Counted from the stretch's first letter, positions 1-11,998 are shown. The stretch: 59,500 bases of DNA from Ophiostoma sp. CBS 140.51 (GCA_029298735.1 JANSLP010000197.1:1-59500), one strand, 5' to 3'. Program-made: numbers and translations. The notes: generated by a model from the sequence alone, not told the origin.

Positions 1-102
1 CAGGCAGTAAAAGGCCATCCAGCCCGTGCTGTCGGCCTGCTCGAGAACACCACCCGTGGGCAGCGGCTCGGAACGGTTGAACAGGCCAATGTTGTCGAGC
101 CC
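1..102 (-). pseudogene. GH63-like (YMR196W-type) glucosidase, partial, interrupted
   Basis: The minus strand is open for 34 codons, reading GLDNIG, then LFNRSEPLPTGG and LEQADSTGWMAFYCL. I recognise this as a conserved block of the fungal glycoside hydrolase family 63-like proteins related to yeast YMR196W, part of the catalytic (alpha/alpha)6 barrel. The rest of the C-terminal side lies beyond the window start. Upstream, family similarity stops exactly at the GGG codon (100-102); an in-frame TAA follows and the sequence becomes the RIP-mutated LINE. Sequence beyond the other end of the LINE (3214 onward) does not continue the protein, so the gene is broken, not simply split by an intron. Seen: the motif and the stop. 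Inferred: disruption by the element or a rearrangement. Family assignment is from memory. Confidence 0.5.
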
Positions 103-3100
103 TTAATCGCCGGTCTACGGCCGTAGAACTCGCTACTCTTCCGCCCTATATCCCTACTACTCCTTAGCTCCGACGTTAACGTTATCTTTATAAAAGACGT
201 TAACCTTTACTACTCTCTCTAAGATACGTTCGGACGGACCTCTATATATACTTATACTCTTTTAAACCTTATAAATAAATAGGACTTATTCTTACTAATA
301 CTCCCGGGTACACTAACGTAGTAACCGAAAGGTAAACGGTCTCGTTACCGGCTATCGATTATAAACTATATATAGGCCTCTCCGCGCCTTCGAGCTACGC
401 ACTTAATACTTAATTAGCCGGGCTCCGATTATACGTTACAAGTTTACTCCGTCCCGATAACGATATTACCGGTACTAGTAAATAGCTTTTATTAATCCCG
501 TCTCGATTAAGATAAAGCTACCGCCTTTAAACGACTTATTTTACTTTTAATACTACCGTTACTAAGCTCCGTTATTAAGCTTAAACGTTAAACTAATAAT
601 TTAATTAGTAAGCTTACTAGTATTATATATACGTACGTCCTAGCTAAGTTACCTCCTCGAGGATAACGCTTTCCGGGCTAAAATATAGTTACCGCCGCCG
701 ATATTAATACTCTTCGCGCCGTAAAAAGAAGAGTACGGGCCGGAGGCTAGTTTACGGCCGCGTACGACGCCGTATAAGAAGTACGACGAATATAATAACG
801 TACCCTCTAATATACCGATACTCGCTACTAGCGGACTATTCTATTTAAGGCCTCGGCGAAAGACACGGATTTATAAAGGCTAGAAAAATAGGCTCGCTCG
901 CGGAGTTATACTCCTTCCACTCCTCCGCTCCTTTCCCCGTTATAACGCTAGGACGAGATATACGTTATTTACGTTAACGATAAAGCGGAGATTCTCTCTC
1001 GCCGCTTCTTCCCGACTCTTAACGCCGTACTACCTCTACCGCCGCCCGCGATACCGTACGGCTATATCTTTATTAACTAAAATATCTTTATAAACGACGT
1101 TACGGTAGTAGTCTACTATACTTCCCCGAGGAAAGCGCCGGGACCGGACTAAATATTAAACGTACTCCTCCGCGTTTACGGCGACTCTCTCTTCTTATAA
1201 CTCCGTAATATTATTACCGCTAACTTTTACCTCGGCTATTAACCGTTATACTTTAAGGCGTTCCGTATAATAATTATCTTAAAACCCGGTAAAACTACTC
1301 GAGAGAAGTAAGAAGTAAAAGGGTAGCGTCCGATCGCGCTACTTAATATTATCGGTAAAGTTATCGAAGCTATCGTAGTCCGCCGGTTAACCGAGATAAT
1401 AGAAAAAAATAAGCTTTTTCTAGAGGGTTAAATAAGTAACCGGCGTTACTAGTTAATAAAGCTCGCGGCCCGCCTCTTTACTAATATTATACGGGGCGTA
1501 TAAAGCGCCGGCGATATAACGTCTCTCTTTTAACTTAATATTTAAGGGGCCTTTAATAACGTCTATTATAAGTAACTTATTTATATACTATATACCCTCT
1601 ACCTCTCGTACTAGATAATTAAGTAAATAATAAATTATTTAATAAACTAAATAACGAAGTTTACCTTCGACGGTAAGGTAGCTCCGGCACGGCCCGTTAC
1701 TATTAACGTTCCTTAAGAGTCCCCGTTATTACTTATCCTCTTTATTCTCTTTATAATACTACTTTACTAGGCTCTCCGCCGCTACTATAAAATTATTACC
1801 CTCGAGTTTATAAACGATACTAACCTTCTCGCGAGTAATCGTACGATAAGCTTTTACTACTACCTCTTACGGGAAGTATAAACTACCGTTACGGAGTAGA
1901 TACGGCCGAGAGGCATCGTATTTAAGTTAGCGAAAAGTAAGCTACTCTACTTCTCTCGCGCTTATATAGCCCCGACGACGACGCTATCGCTCGACCGGAC
2001 CACTATTTTTACTCCCCGTTTATCGGCCCGCTTTCTTGGTATCTAGCTTAATAGGAAGCTCTTTTTCTCGGAGTACCTCCGATAAATAAAACGCCGTTTC
2101 ACTACGTAAAGCTACGCCTTTACGAGACTTACCGGGAAGACGTGGGGCTATACGCTCCCGTGGGCCCGTATAATCTATACGGTAGTCCTCCGGAGTATAG
2201 TAGTCTACGGCGCGAGTGTCTTCCTCCCGGAGAAGAGTAACCGCCGGCCGACGACCTCCCTTAATACAGTCTTCTATAGCTACCTTCGTACCGTCCTCGG
2301 GGCTTACCGGTTTACGCTTATTTATCTCCTCCACTCCGAGGCAAGTATACCGCCGTTAAGCCTCTACTTAGCCTACCGCCGCGCCGTCTTCCTATTACGG
2401 CCAAACTACCAGGCGAAAGCCCGAGTTATCCGGAGCGTAGTCCGTCGTCCTCGACCGTTTACTAATTATTACTCTCCTATCCCCGCTCCACCGCCGCCAC
2501 CTACCCTCAAAGAGACGGACTAGACGGCTGTCACAGACCGTTAAAAGGCCCTTTAATAACAGGACGTAAGTAAAGGTTACTCCGCGAGATCTCTCGCGGT
2601 ACGGACACCGAGCTAGATAGTACGGGCCGTACGGCGCCGCCACCTCCACCTTACTAAGGCCGAAAGCAGCCTCCTTACATAAATCCGGACCGGCCATATC
2701 GGCCTCCGTGTATACCTCTATCGACAAGGCGCCGCAGACTCACCAACATGCATATGCGGGGCCGAAGACGAGACCCCGGCCCACGTCCTCCTGTCATGCA
2801 CAGAAACACCCCCAAGACCGTCAGACTGGCCACAGACACCGACGGACCTAGACCACCGCCTGCAGGCAGGCCTCACGGCCCGACCGCTCCTCCGGTGGCT
2901 TATTCGAAGCGAGAGGCTCCCGGAGTACCGCCTAGCCAAGGAGCTAGAGAGGTCGCCGATACCCACGTGAAACGACACGATAACACCACCACTATTTCTT
3001 ATGTCTGTATTTATCTCATCTGTCGTATTTTCTTTATTCGTTTTCTTTTCTTTTCTTTACTTCAGCCACCTGTGGCCTACCACACGCACCGGTGAATAGA

Positions 3101-3213
3101 ATATTCACCCACTTAGTTCTGTGACAGTTTTTTCCCCAGAGGGTTCTGTCTAGCTAGTCGCCAATAGTCAGGACTGACTGAGAAAGGCGGATAATAATAA
3201 TAATAATAATAAA
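103..3213 (+). mobile_element. Non-LTR retrotransposon (LINE), 5'-truncated and RIP-mutated
   Basis: One reading frame (codons starting at positions equal to 1 mod 3) carries LINE landmarks in order. At 196-225 an endonuclease motif reads DVNLYYSL-stop-D, as expected from D-x-N-L-H-H-x-x-W-D after H to Y and W to stop changes. At 418-432 PGSDY stands for GSDH. At 1132-1152 KAPGPD is followed by TAA (from CAA). At 1327-1370 RPIALLNIIGKVIEA is a reverse transcriptase block. At 1807-1830 FINDTNLLA stands for the F-x-DD active site. At 2640-2800 LTKAESSLLT-stop-I and a C-x-C-x8-H-x4-C knuckle (CICG...H...C) form the C-terminus, and the TGA is at 2968-2970. A (ATA)n run at 3191-3212 fits a LINE 3' tail. 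CpA and TpG are nearly absent up to about 2.4 kb (none at 481-600), while CpG is common: the RIP signature. The element is inactive. RNase H was not recognised. Confidence 0.88.
3191..3212. repeat. (ATA)n microsatellite, probable LINE 3' tail
   Basis: About seven ATA units in a row lie 220 bp after the last stop codon of the LINE frame. Short A-rich tandem units at the 3' end are typical of elements integrated by target-primed reverse transcription. Confidence 0.7.
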
Positions 3214-4010
3214 GTGTATAGTATGAATGGTCAAGAAGAGAAAAACAATGAAAAACGATAACGTAAAAAACCTCCATGACACGCCTGGGGAAGACACGGC
3301 CATCTTGTCACTAGGGAAGAGGTCGAATCGGAAGATCAATGTTGCAGAAATAGTACAGGCAAGCCGCATACGCTCGCCAGATCTCAGTTGATCATGTCCC
3401 CATAGACGTTATTGTTTCCGAGATATGGACATAGATGTTGATTTAAATTCCCAAATGTATTGAAACTAAACTCCTGCCTTGCCTAATGGGAACAGAAATG
3501 CACAAAGAAAAATAGAAGGAGACAGATGTAGAGTACAAATTTCAAAAAATTATCGAAAAAGACGCAAGGAAACGGGAGCACACAGAGCAGCAGGCTTTGC
3601 AATGGTACAGAGGGATAAAATGAGAGCAAAAGACATAAGAAAAAGTGAAGCAGACGCATAGCTAGCATAAGGAGTTGAAAACAGAAAGACTCCAGGACAG
3701 TGACAAGATAAGAAAACGATAAAAAGAAAGTGGGAGATACTGGGCATCACAAAGGCTCATATCTCTTTCTCCTGCTCGAAGGCCCGTTTGAAGCAGATTC
3801 TGCCGCTGCGCAGAGTGCCGGTGTGTTATCTCGATAGATGACGATATCATCCACAGGATGAGGTACCCTTCAAAGACCGAGACTATCATGGGCAGCCCGC
3901 CTTTTCATGATCCGAATCCTAATTGAAAATATGTTGAAGATGGGCGGTATCGAGCATGGCGGAAAATCTAGAGCACGTCATAGCAAGAGAACTTGACGGT
4001 TTACTCTCCT
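3214..4010. other. Intergenic, no gene seen
   Basis: AT-rich, purine-biased DNA between the LINE tail and the 3' end of the VPS68 gene. Small ORFs here are short, low in complexity and without recognisable motifs. The right part must hold the VPS68 3' UTR. Confidence 0.5.
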
Positions 4011-4611
4011 TTACAGAGCCAGGTTGTAGGCGTACTCATCCTCCATATTCTGGCTCACCCAGAGAATGACGGAGCTGAAAGGTTAGCAGGAGTGCAAAGA
4101 TAACAATAGAGAGGGCAACAGGGGCGACCTACCTCAATCCAACAAGGCCGTTGGCCACCACATTCTCAATGCCCATGCCCAGCATTGGCATCCCCACCTT
4201 GGGCACAATGTACTTGAGCACAAAGATGCACACACCGCCGGCCATGCCGCCGGCCAAGCTGGCGAAACCTAGGAAGAGCACGACACGCGCCTGCCACGCC
4301 ACGCCGCCGCCGCCGCCGCCCATGCCGATGCCCGAATAGCCAATGCTGTCCGACGCCAGCCGGGCCTTTTCGACTGAGTTGATAATCAGCATGCCCAGGC
4401 TGCTGCACATGAGCGGCAGCCAGTCGACAAAGGTGACGTGGACGTCGGAGCCATTATAAGGGCTCTTGGACCAGACGGCGGCGTCGAGCATGACGTAAAA
4501 GGCCAAGGAAAACAGAGCACCGGAGGCGTAGACGCCGGCGTTGCGGGCCCAGACGCTGCTGGCCCACTGTGGCCACTGGAACTTCCAGAGACGGTCTTCG
4601 TCGTAGGACAT
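4011..4611 (-). CDS. VPS68: Vacuolar sorting protein Vps68 (TMEM50/UPF0220 family)
   Basis: Two exons, 4133-4611 and 4011-4074, join across an intron (4075-4132; GTAGGT..CTAAC..CAG) to give 180 aa, close to the 184 aa of yeast Vps68. The N-terminus (MSYDEDRLWKFQWPQW), four hydrophobic segments (about 28-47, 64-78, 110-130 and 140-165) and the C-terminal VILWVSQNMEDEYAYNLAL block are hallmarks of the family. Known role: a small four-pass endosomal/vacuolar membrane protein that works with Vps55 in late steps of endosome-to-vacuole sorting. A glycine-rich loop (GMGGGGGGV) between the second and third segments is local expansion. ATG at 4609-4611 has AAA just before it and is the only plausible start. 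Confidence 0.93.
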
Positions 4612-5930
4612 TTTGGAGAAGATGTGAAGAAGGGTGGGAAAGAGGATGCTGCGCTCGCTACGGCGATGCGATTGATGGCGGAAGACGACAAAGGTGGTCG
4701 AGGAGGTCGACCGGGTTTATCGCTCGGGGTGGCTCGGGAACTCGTGCGAGGTAGAAGCTCGACGGACGATAAAGGAGATGTTCAATTGAAAGTGCACCCT
4801 AATGCGATTATCGGAGACGGGTCGAGTCGTGTGGTGGTTCGGTTGCGATGGGATGTGGTTTGTGGTTGACGTTAATTATGCTGATGGTTGGAATCGGGGG
4901 AGGCTGACAGGCATGACGGAAGCTCTGGGGCAAAGCGCCTTGTTGCTCTTGCTGCAAATGCACGAGACGGGCGGGGCCTTGCTTTTGCGCCTGCCTGGGA
5001 CCTACTTGTTTCGGCGTTATCACAAGCCACAATCTTGAGTGGCTGGTAAGTTATATCACGTGACTATATTTACGTCAACTACTATTTATCGACGTCACTA
5101 CTTCTTTTCATCAATAAGATGAGTTCTTTTGGCCTCGATGCTATGGTCTTCATCGTTTTAACATTATGATAGTTATCATATTACAAGGAATGATAAGAGC
5201 ACATAAAGGCGATTGAAAAATGTGAAAATACCATTATGGAAGTATGGAAGTGATGAGCACCTGCAAAGAAAAGTAAACAGATGGATAAAATGAAACTGTA
5301 AAAGAGAAAGAGAGCAACAAAGCAAAAACATAAGGTTGTACACCAGATTAAACCCACTCCTAACTTGCTCCTCCATTCCATAATGGTCCCCTTCCTCTCC
5401 TGTGCCTCCTCCTCCGCTTGCTCGTGCTCCTCATCCTACTTCTCTTTCTATGCGTGTATGGTCATTAAAGAAGAGGAAAAAAAACAAGTTGAATCGAACC
5501 AAATGCAAAGCAGAAATTTATCGCTCAGAAGCTGTTATCGTTGTCATGTGTTCAATGCTGGAGATACGTCTCGAATGTTTGTTGGCGGTCGAAAAGAGAG
5601 TCGAAGAGAGAGAGAGAGAGACAGGGACAGAAGTTGGAAAGAAAATGAGAGGAAAAGATGGGAGATGCGAAAGGAAAAATGACGCAAAAAGACAAAAAAG
5701 ACAATGCCGCCAGAAAGCCCTTCTTTTTCTGTTTTGCTTGTGTAAATAACATGTACCCGACGCCGTAATAAACTCCTATCCAAAGCTGGTGGTATCGCGT
5801 CTGTACTGTCGCTCCGTGTATGGGTATAGAGTGAGAGATTCAGAGAGAAAAGAGAGAAGAGAGAAGGTCGTGACTTGGTACGTCGTGACTTGGAAACAAA
5901 GGATGCAAAGGCTGACGTCGATCAAGACCT
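4612..5930. other. Intergenic: VPS68 promoter side and KNR4 3' side
   Basis: Holds the upstream region of VPS68 and the trailer of the KNR4 gene. 5040-5380 is AT-rich. A (GA)n-like purine tract lies at about 5595-5625. Overlapping ORFs on both strands are low in complexity and I support none as a gene. Confidence 0.5.
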
Positions 5931-7895
5931 CTAAATCTCAATCGTCTTCATCGCATCCTCGGCCTCCGACTCGACCGTAGCCTGCCTGCCCTTGCCCTTG
6001 TTGGGTTTTGCGTTCTCGTCGTTTTCAGGCTCGACACCGTTGGCCGATGCTTCGGCAATCGTCGTCGTCACGGCCAGTTTGGGCTTCGGCGTCGCTGTCG
6101 TCTCAGCCGCGGCCGGGGCAGTCGCTCGTGGCGTCGTGACCTCAACCAGCGTCTCTGACTCCTCGTTTGTGGGCAGGACCATGTTGAGCTCCGGCAGGGA
6201 CGTCTCCTCGGTGACGCGTGCTAATGGGCTCAGCTTGCTGTTGGTGTAGCCCGACGGGCGGCTCGGACTGGCCAGGGGCGAGTTGACGCTCAACCGCTGC
6301 AGCGGCCGGCCGCGGTCGGAGGGCTGGGCGTCGGTCGGGCTGGCGTAGGGCGAGCCAGCGTTGGTCGGTGAGCCGGCGGCACCGGGCACGACGGTTCTCC
6401 GCTTGTTGACACGGCGGTTGTACTTTTGGTCCATCCGCCAGCGCAGAATGTCCATGTAGGGGGGCTCGACGCGCGCACTCTTGAACTCGCGCAGCTTCAG
6501 TTCGTTGCTGTCCTCGTCAATGAACCACTTGCCGCTGCTCAGGTCGTCGGCGACAAGGGCAACGAAGTGGGCCCACGACCGTGCGACAACGTACTTGGTG
6601 TCGTAATCACGGCCAAACATAATGACCTGACCCCATGTGCCACGAGGGCCAGGCGCAAGGTCAATGGCCAGGTTGTTTCCTCCCCAGTCGCGAGCCAGGG
6701 GAATCCAGGCCGGGTGCGCATAAGCTCTCTGGATGGCGCCTGGGGGCACACTCTGCTGGCGGGCCAGGAGATCTTGTCTCCATGTTGAGTTTGAGTTGGT
6801 GCCGTTGCTGGCAACCGAGGGCGCAGACCTTGATGAAGACGCCTCGCCGTGATCGACGCTGCTCCGGGCACTACCGCTGGCACTGGGTGCGCCGTCACCA
6901 AAGCTGTCCATGGATTTTAATGGGCCAGGACGGGCAGCAGCTGCGGCAGCAGCAGCGGCGGCGGCCGCAGACAGGTACTCGGAGTTGACCTTGCGCCACT
7001 GGTCGCGCTCCTGGACAATCTCCTCGCAGTCGAGTAGCATGCAGCCGAAAATAATACCGGTCGGGTTACCGCCACGCTCCTGGCCGTCGTGTTGCTGCAG
7101 AGACTCGCGGACGTCGTTGGGAAGGGAGCAGTCAAGGACGTGCTCCAGCTCGTTCAAATCGTTATTTGTGCAACCGTCGCAAAGATTGTCGAACAGCTCC
7201 GGGTAGTTCTCCTCGGCCCACTTGTCTATCCGGCGCCACGAGCTGGCAACAGGGGGTGCTGGGGGCAGGCCGTCCTGGAACGACTGCATGGGGATCTCGC
7301 CCGTGGGGCTCTGCATCTCAAAACCATCGCCCACCTGCGTCTGGCGGCGGGCGCTCTCGGACCGCGCACCGGGTGAGTAGGGTGCTTGGTTTCCCTGGGG
7401 AATGCGGGGGCTGGCGGCGCCCGGGCGGGTTGTTGGGCTCATGACGCGGTCGAGTGGATTCTGGGAGTAGTCGGAGTATGGTGAAGACACGTCATGGCGC
7501 GACTCGGAGGCGGTGGCCACGGTGGCCAGGCCGCTTATATGGCCGTTTTCTGGGTTGAGTGGCACATGCTGGCCAGTGCGGTAGGGGGAGTTGAAGTCGG
7601 AGTCTATAGGTAGAGGAAGGAGGCCCATGTCAGTTGGATGTCCCCTTTATAAGACACATGTGAGATTAGGGAGGGAGAAGAAACATACGTCGGTCATTGC
7701 TGGTCATAGTATGCCAGAAGGACTTGAATGCGGATCTGTGATAAGGGCACGAGGCCGTCTGTCAGTTTCGGTGTTCTTGATTGAAGCCTCTCGTTGTCCC
7801 GTTGCCGTCATTGGGGGTTTCCATATCCCTTTCCTGGCGTCCAGCTCGGGGTCTCGGCTATCTGCGGATTCCGGTGGCAGTACTCACGTAAACAT
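5931..7895 (-). CDS. KNR4: KNR4/SMI1 homolog, cell wall (glucan) synthesis regulator
   Basis: Three exons, 7888-7895, 7689-7735 and 5931-7603, give 575 aa. The start is rebuilt as an 8-nt coding exon (ATGTTTAC) spliced at GTGAGT to the exon encoding AFKSFWHTMTSNDR, then at GTATGT to SDFNSPYRTGQHVPL; this restores the usual FxSFWHTxTSNDR...SPYRTG N-terminus. The SMI1/KNR4 domain follows at roughly 130-335 (SWRRIDKWAEENYPELFDNL, then NPTGIIFGCMLLDCEEIVQERDQW). A polyalanine run is encoded near 6930-6965. The remainder is Ser/Pro-rich and disordered, ending in an acidic tail. Known role: links the cell-integrity MAP kinase pathway to chitin and beta-glucan synthesis; the Neurospora relative is gs-1. 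The ATG inside intron 2 (7626-7628) would give a slightly shorter ORF but lacks the conserved N-terminus. Confidence 0.9.
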
Positions 7896-10800
7896 GATGG
7901 GCGAATGAGTGCTTGCTGGCTTGTGATAGCCAACGAACAGACGGGGAAACGGAAAGAAAGAGAAAGGCTGTGTCTGCCAGGACAGGGCCTCAGATCAAAC
8001 GCGTTCAATCGTTTGAGTCTGCTCGGTCGGAGGATAGTTTTCGGTTATGAGGCTCTACTTTGCTAAAAAGCAATGAGCGGGCGGACAATCGATGTGGCCG
8101 TGAATTGTAGCAAGCTCGCCTAGGAAAATAACAAGAAAAAGGAGAGCAAGGTGACACGAGAGGGGGTTGAAAGATAACAGAATGTGCGACACACGGGGCG
8201 GATGATGTCGTTTGCCGCTGGGTTCGTTGAAGTGCTCCTTTTCTTGCAGCGGGTAGTTCGGGGACGGGAGACTGGGCCGTTTTGATCGTAAATAGACAAG
8301 TCGGATCGTGGCACAGGTATGAGAGCGAGAGTAAATGTTGAGACAAGAAAAAGCCTCTCGAAAGCGAGCGTTGTCGTCACGAAACCGTGGGCTTTGCGAA
8401 GAAGCCGAAAAAGAGGCGCGTCAAAAAGGGGATGCAGGGCGTTGGAGAGAGAGTCGCGGTGGAGGAGAAAGCGCTGCTGCAGGTGAGCGAGTGACCTGAC
8501 GCGATGTGCGGGCAGTCTGGGCGAACGGGAGACCGTGGTGGGGGAGGAGTTGAATCGACACGAAAATGCAAAGAAAGTGAGAAAAGAGAGAAAGGAAAAT
8601 GGAAGAAGCCAAAAGAGAGAGATCGTGAGGAAAGAGAGAAGATCTAGAAAGGTGAAGCAAAAAGGAAAGAGGTAACAAAGAGGCCAGAACAAGAAAGAGA
8701 AGGACCGAACAGGGCAAAGGGGGGAAGGAGTGGAAAATAGGAGTCGCGAATTAAAAATTCGAATAGGGAAAGAGACCCAACTCCAATGAACAAATGAACC
8801 TGACCCAGGCCAGGTACAGAAAGAACTAGGTAAACTGGGCAAGGTACTGGACTAGGTACAGCAGGGCCAACAGGTCTGAAAAGGGTAGGAGAGGGCCGTA
8901 ATTCTAATAAAACCCCTTTCGTGGGGCGGCGAGGGAAAGAAGGCGCGACTGACGACTGGGACTGGCGACTGGGGGCGTGGAGCGTGGTGGACTGTGGTTT
9001 CCTCCTTGGTCTTCTGGCAGGCGGGTTCTGAGCCACTGTTCTGTGTGTATCCTAGCACAGTTCCTGTTTTTTTTTAGGGTAGCGGCGATTTTAGTGGCTG
9101 CATGAGCTCTTGGCAAAATGCAAGACGGTGCACATAAAATGCAGGTGCAGCTGCATCGCTCCTTCCACTCTATTCGTACAGCTTCCGTTCGTGGGCCTCT
9201 GTCGTCAGACAGTGTCGTAGTGTCGGTCGTAGTTTCCTGCCATACCGCAGTTCCTGGGGCAAAATGGCAAAAAAGGTCTAAAAAGGCCTGCACTGTCCCG
9301 GTTTAGCAACAGCTAACTGCAAGCAGCCGCGCGTTCTCAGGTCCTTCGTGGAGGAAGGTTGCGAACGACCACCAATAAGGAAGGAAGGAAGCCACGCAGT
9401 CAACACGCTTTGATGCTGTCAACAGTGACCTCAGAGGCAGCCAAGACAAGCAAGACATTCAAAAGGCGAGCCAGCGGACGCGGCCGGGCATGAAGCTTTT
9501 CTTTTTGCCTTGAGTAGTTTGAGTAGTCCACAAAAAAGACAAGGACAGAAACCCAAGGGTCTAATTGACAAGAAAGCGACGCAAGGGACGGACTGGCCTT
9601 GTAGACCGGAATGGGGGTGGGGTTTGGGCTTTTGGAGGCGTTGACGAGGGATATGGAGAGATATGGGGATATGCAGGGTGTGTTGAAGCAGGCGGATCTG
9701 GAACAGACAAGATTGCGGTGCTTTCGCTGAGGCGGATGCCTTGATATGGTGATATACATGCTTCACCAAAAATACGGTGCAGAAGCTGTTGGTGAGATGA
9801 TAATTGCCTGCACATATTTGGAGAGCTCCTTCCGTGCACGGGAACGTACGCGAGAGTTGTGCTCGTCTGCGAAGCTGCGGCCCACGTTGCACGGAGGGGC
9901 TCTTTCCCAGCAGCAGGCTTCTGGAACGTCCCGTTTAATTAACATGGTGTTGCATCACGGCAAGAGATCAGGGAAGGAGCGAAAAATAGGAGAAGGGGAG
10001 CATTCTGAGCATGCTGGACGCGGGACAAAACCGACAAAACGTCACCACTATTTTATGTAATAGTCCGTGCCGAGTGTAATAGCATATTGGGGTGTTGATA
10101 TGGCGGTGCGTGGACGGTTAATACACATACGTTGGACGCCCTGTTGTAATATGCACGAATATGTCATATGTGGTATTAAGAGGAGGCATCGCTCTTTCCC
10201 TTGGTTGCGAAATCTTGTTTTGACAGCTGCGCGAGTGCCTTCCGTGTCAACGTTCGCAACGGTTGCTTAAACAGATGAGCCAATTGAGTCTAAACTGGAA
10301 AGTGCAGATAGGAAAAAAAATGTGTCCGAAGAGGAAAGAATGCAGAGCAAGCGAGGGCAGGCATTTAGAAAAAAGGAAAGAGAGACACAATGGCGGTACA
10401 CACCGAAAACGCCCCCACGAGCAAGCACCCCCTTTCCGTGTCGAGTGTCTGCTCTTTCCCGCTCACGAATTCCCCAATTTGTCTCCAAGCTCTCCAAATC
10501 CCATCGTGAACGGCCCTCTTCTCCTGGACACGACATCTGAATTGCCTCAATTGCTCGCCAATTGGTAACACATCCGGCCCCGCGCATATCTTTTTTCTCT
10601 TTTCATGACCAGCTTGCTCGATCTTCACCTGTGATTGTCTCCACATCACCGCACCACGTCCGCACTAACAAGCACACCGTCGACGCTACCCCTGGACAGC
10701 ATCGGCACTTTGCCTTTTTATGCTGCACGGTATCTCCCCCTCTGCTCTCCTTTTTATTCCTTTTATTCCCTCTATTTCTTTGTCCCCCCTCTTCCAGTCC

Positions 10801-11998
10801 TTAATTCCCCTTGTCAGAGCTGGCCGGGAACAGCTGAGGATACGGGGAAACAGCGTACTTTTGACACCTTTGGTCGATGGGCTAGAACGCGCCGTCTCTC
10901 GATTGCGATCCACTGAACCTTGACAAGAAGAGAAAGCTGATAAGCTAGACAAAGACAGGACCTAACAAAGGACAAGGACAAGGACCGGGAACAGAGAGGA
11001 ACAAGCGGTCTGTCTTTAACACGTTTTCATACTCAGTAGGGACTTACCTGCCCATCAGGGGTGGTCCCCTATTTTTGAGATTTTCATTTGTGTGCGCGAC
11101 CCTTGTTTGTCAATGTCCTTTTACGTTTTTACGTGTCTGTGTATCTCTTCTGGAATGAGAGCCTCGCCCGTTGTGCTAAGACAACGTGACAGCGAAACAG
11201 CGAAACAACAACAGAATAAAGAGGGCAAAAGACAAACTGAGCATCAAGGCACGAGACGTGAAGTCCGAGATGAGAGGCAGGGCAATGGACGACCTCTACG
11301 GCGGGTTCTTCAACAGCGTCTCCAACGTCCCCATATCAAACGCGAAGCCTTTTTGCCCAGTCCCAGGATTCCATTTGCAACAGCTCAATACTCCATAGAT
11401 TTCCACACCAGCAAAAAAAAAAACCGGGGCATACAAGTCCTACAAGCGATGCATGTCTGTTCCTATTTCGCGGCTGTAATTAAACCTGACCCACCAAGCT
11501 TGCACCGGAGTTCTATTTTCGACTTTTGACATTGACAATAAGAAGCACGCGTGCGTCCACTGTCAGCACCGAAATTTCCTACTGTTACAATGACCCCATC
11601 GGGCAACGCTGCTTGTTGTTGAGGAGCAGAGAGGAACAGAAGCGGGCACTGCCGCAGGCCTAATGCTCCGTAATACAACACATAAAACGCTGAAATAAAT
11701 AAGTAAGCTCGAAAGGTAACAAGAGAAAGCCAGCTGGAGACAGCCTCTGGTGTCTTTTGGTGTCAGGTCTGTGCGCAAGGGGGAGGGGGGGTTCGTCAAC
11801 GGGAAACCCAGATCTGGGTTGATATGGTGGCCAGACCAGTCTATTCCAAAGTCAAAAGGAGGGACCGGTTCGTGCCAACGAAAACGGCGTATTACATACT
11901 CAATACGACCCTCGTATCAAAGTGAACTGAAATAAAGTCATGATTTCTATACCTATACCGGCCATTATGAACAACATCACTCCTCCTTTGTGGTGAGA
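7896..11998. other. Long gene-poor region upstream of KNR4
   Basis: About 4.1 kb without a supportable coding gene. From about 8400 to 8720 the plus strand is strongly purine-rich, so the KNR4 sense strand is CT-rich, as in many fungal leaders. On the minus strand a GTAAGT near 11042-11047 and a TTAG near 10962 could bound a leader intron. The left part is the KNR4 promoter or leader, the right end the SEC8 trailer. ORFs here are repetitive in composition and show no family motif. Confidence 0.5.

Noticed and set aside
2020..2727. Two minus-strand ORFs (104 and 110 aa) at the LINE 3' half
   Set aside because: They lie opposite the LINE reading frame, and RIP removes CA but few TA-forming codons on this strand, so they are shadows; the plus-strand frame carries the recognised LINE C-terminal motif.
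8120..8842. 240-aa minus-strand Phe/Leu/Ser-rich ORF upstream of KNR4
   Set aside because: It is pure CT-rich leader composition, opens at a non-conserved position and has no motif; it fits a KNR4 leader better than a protein.
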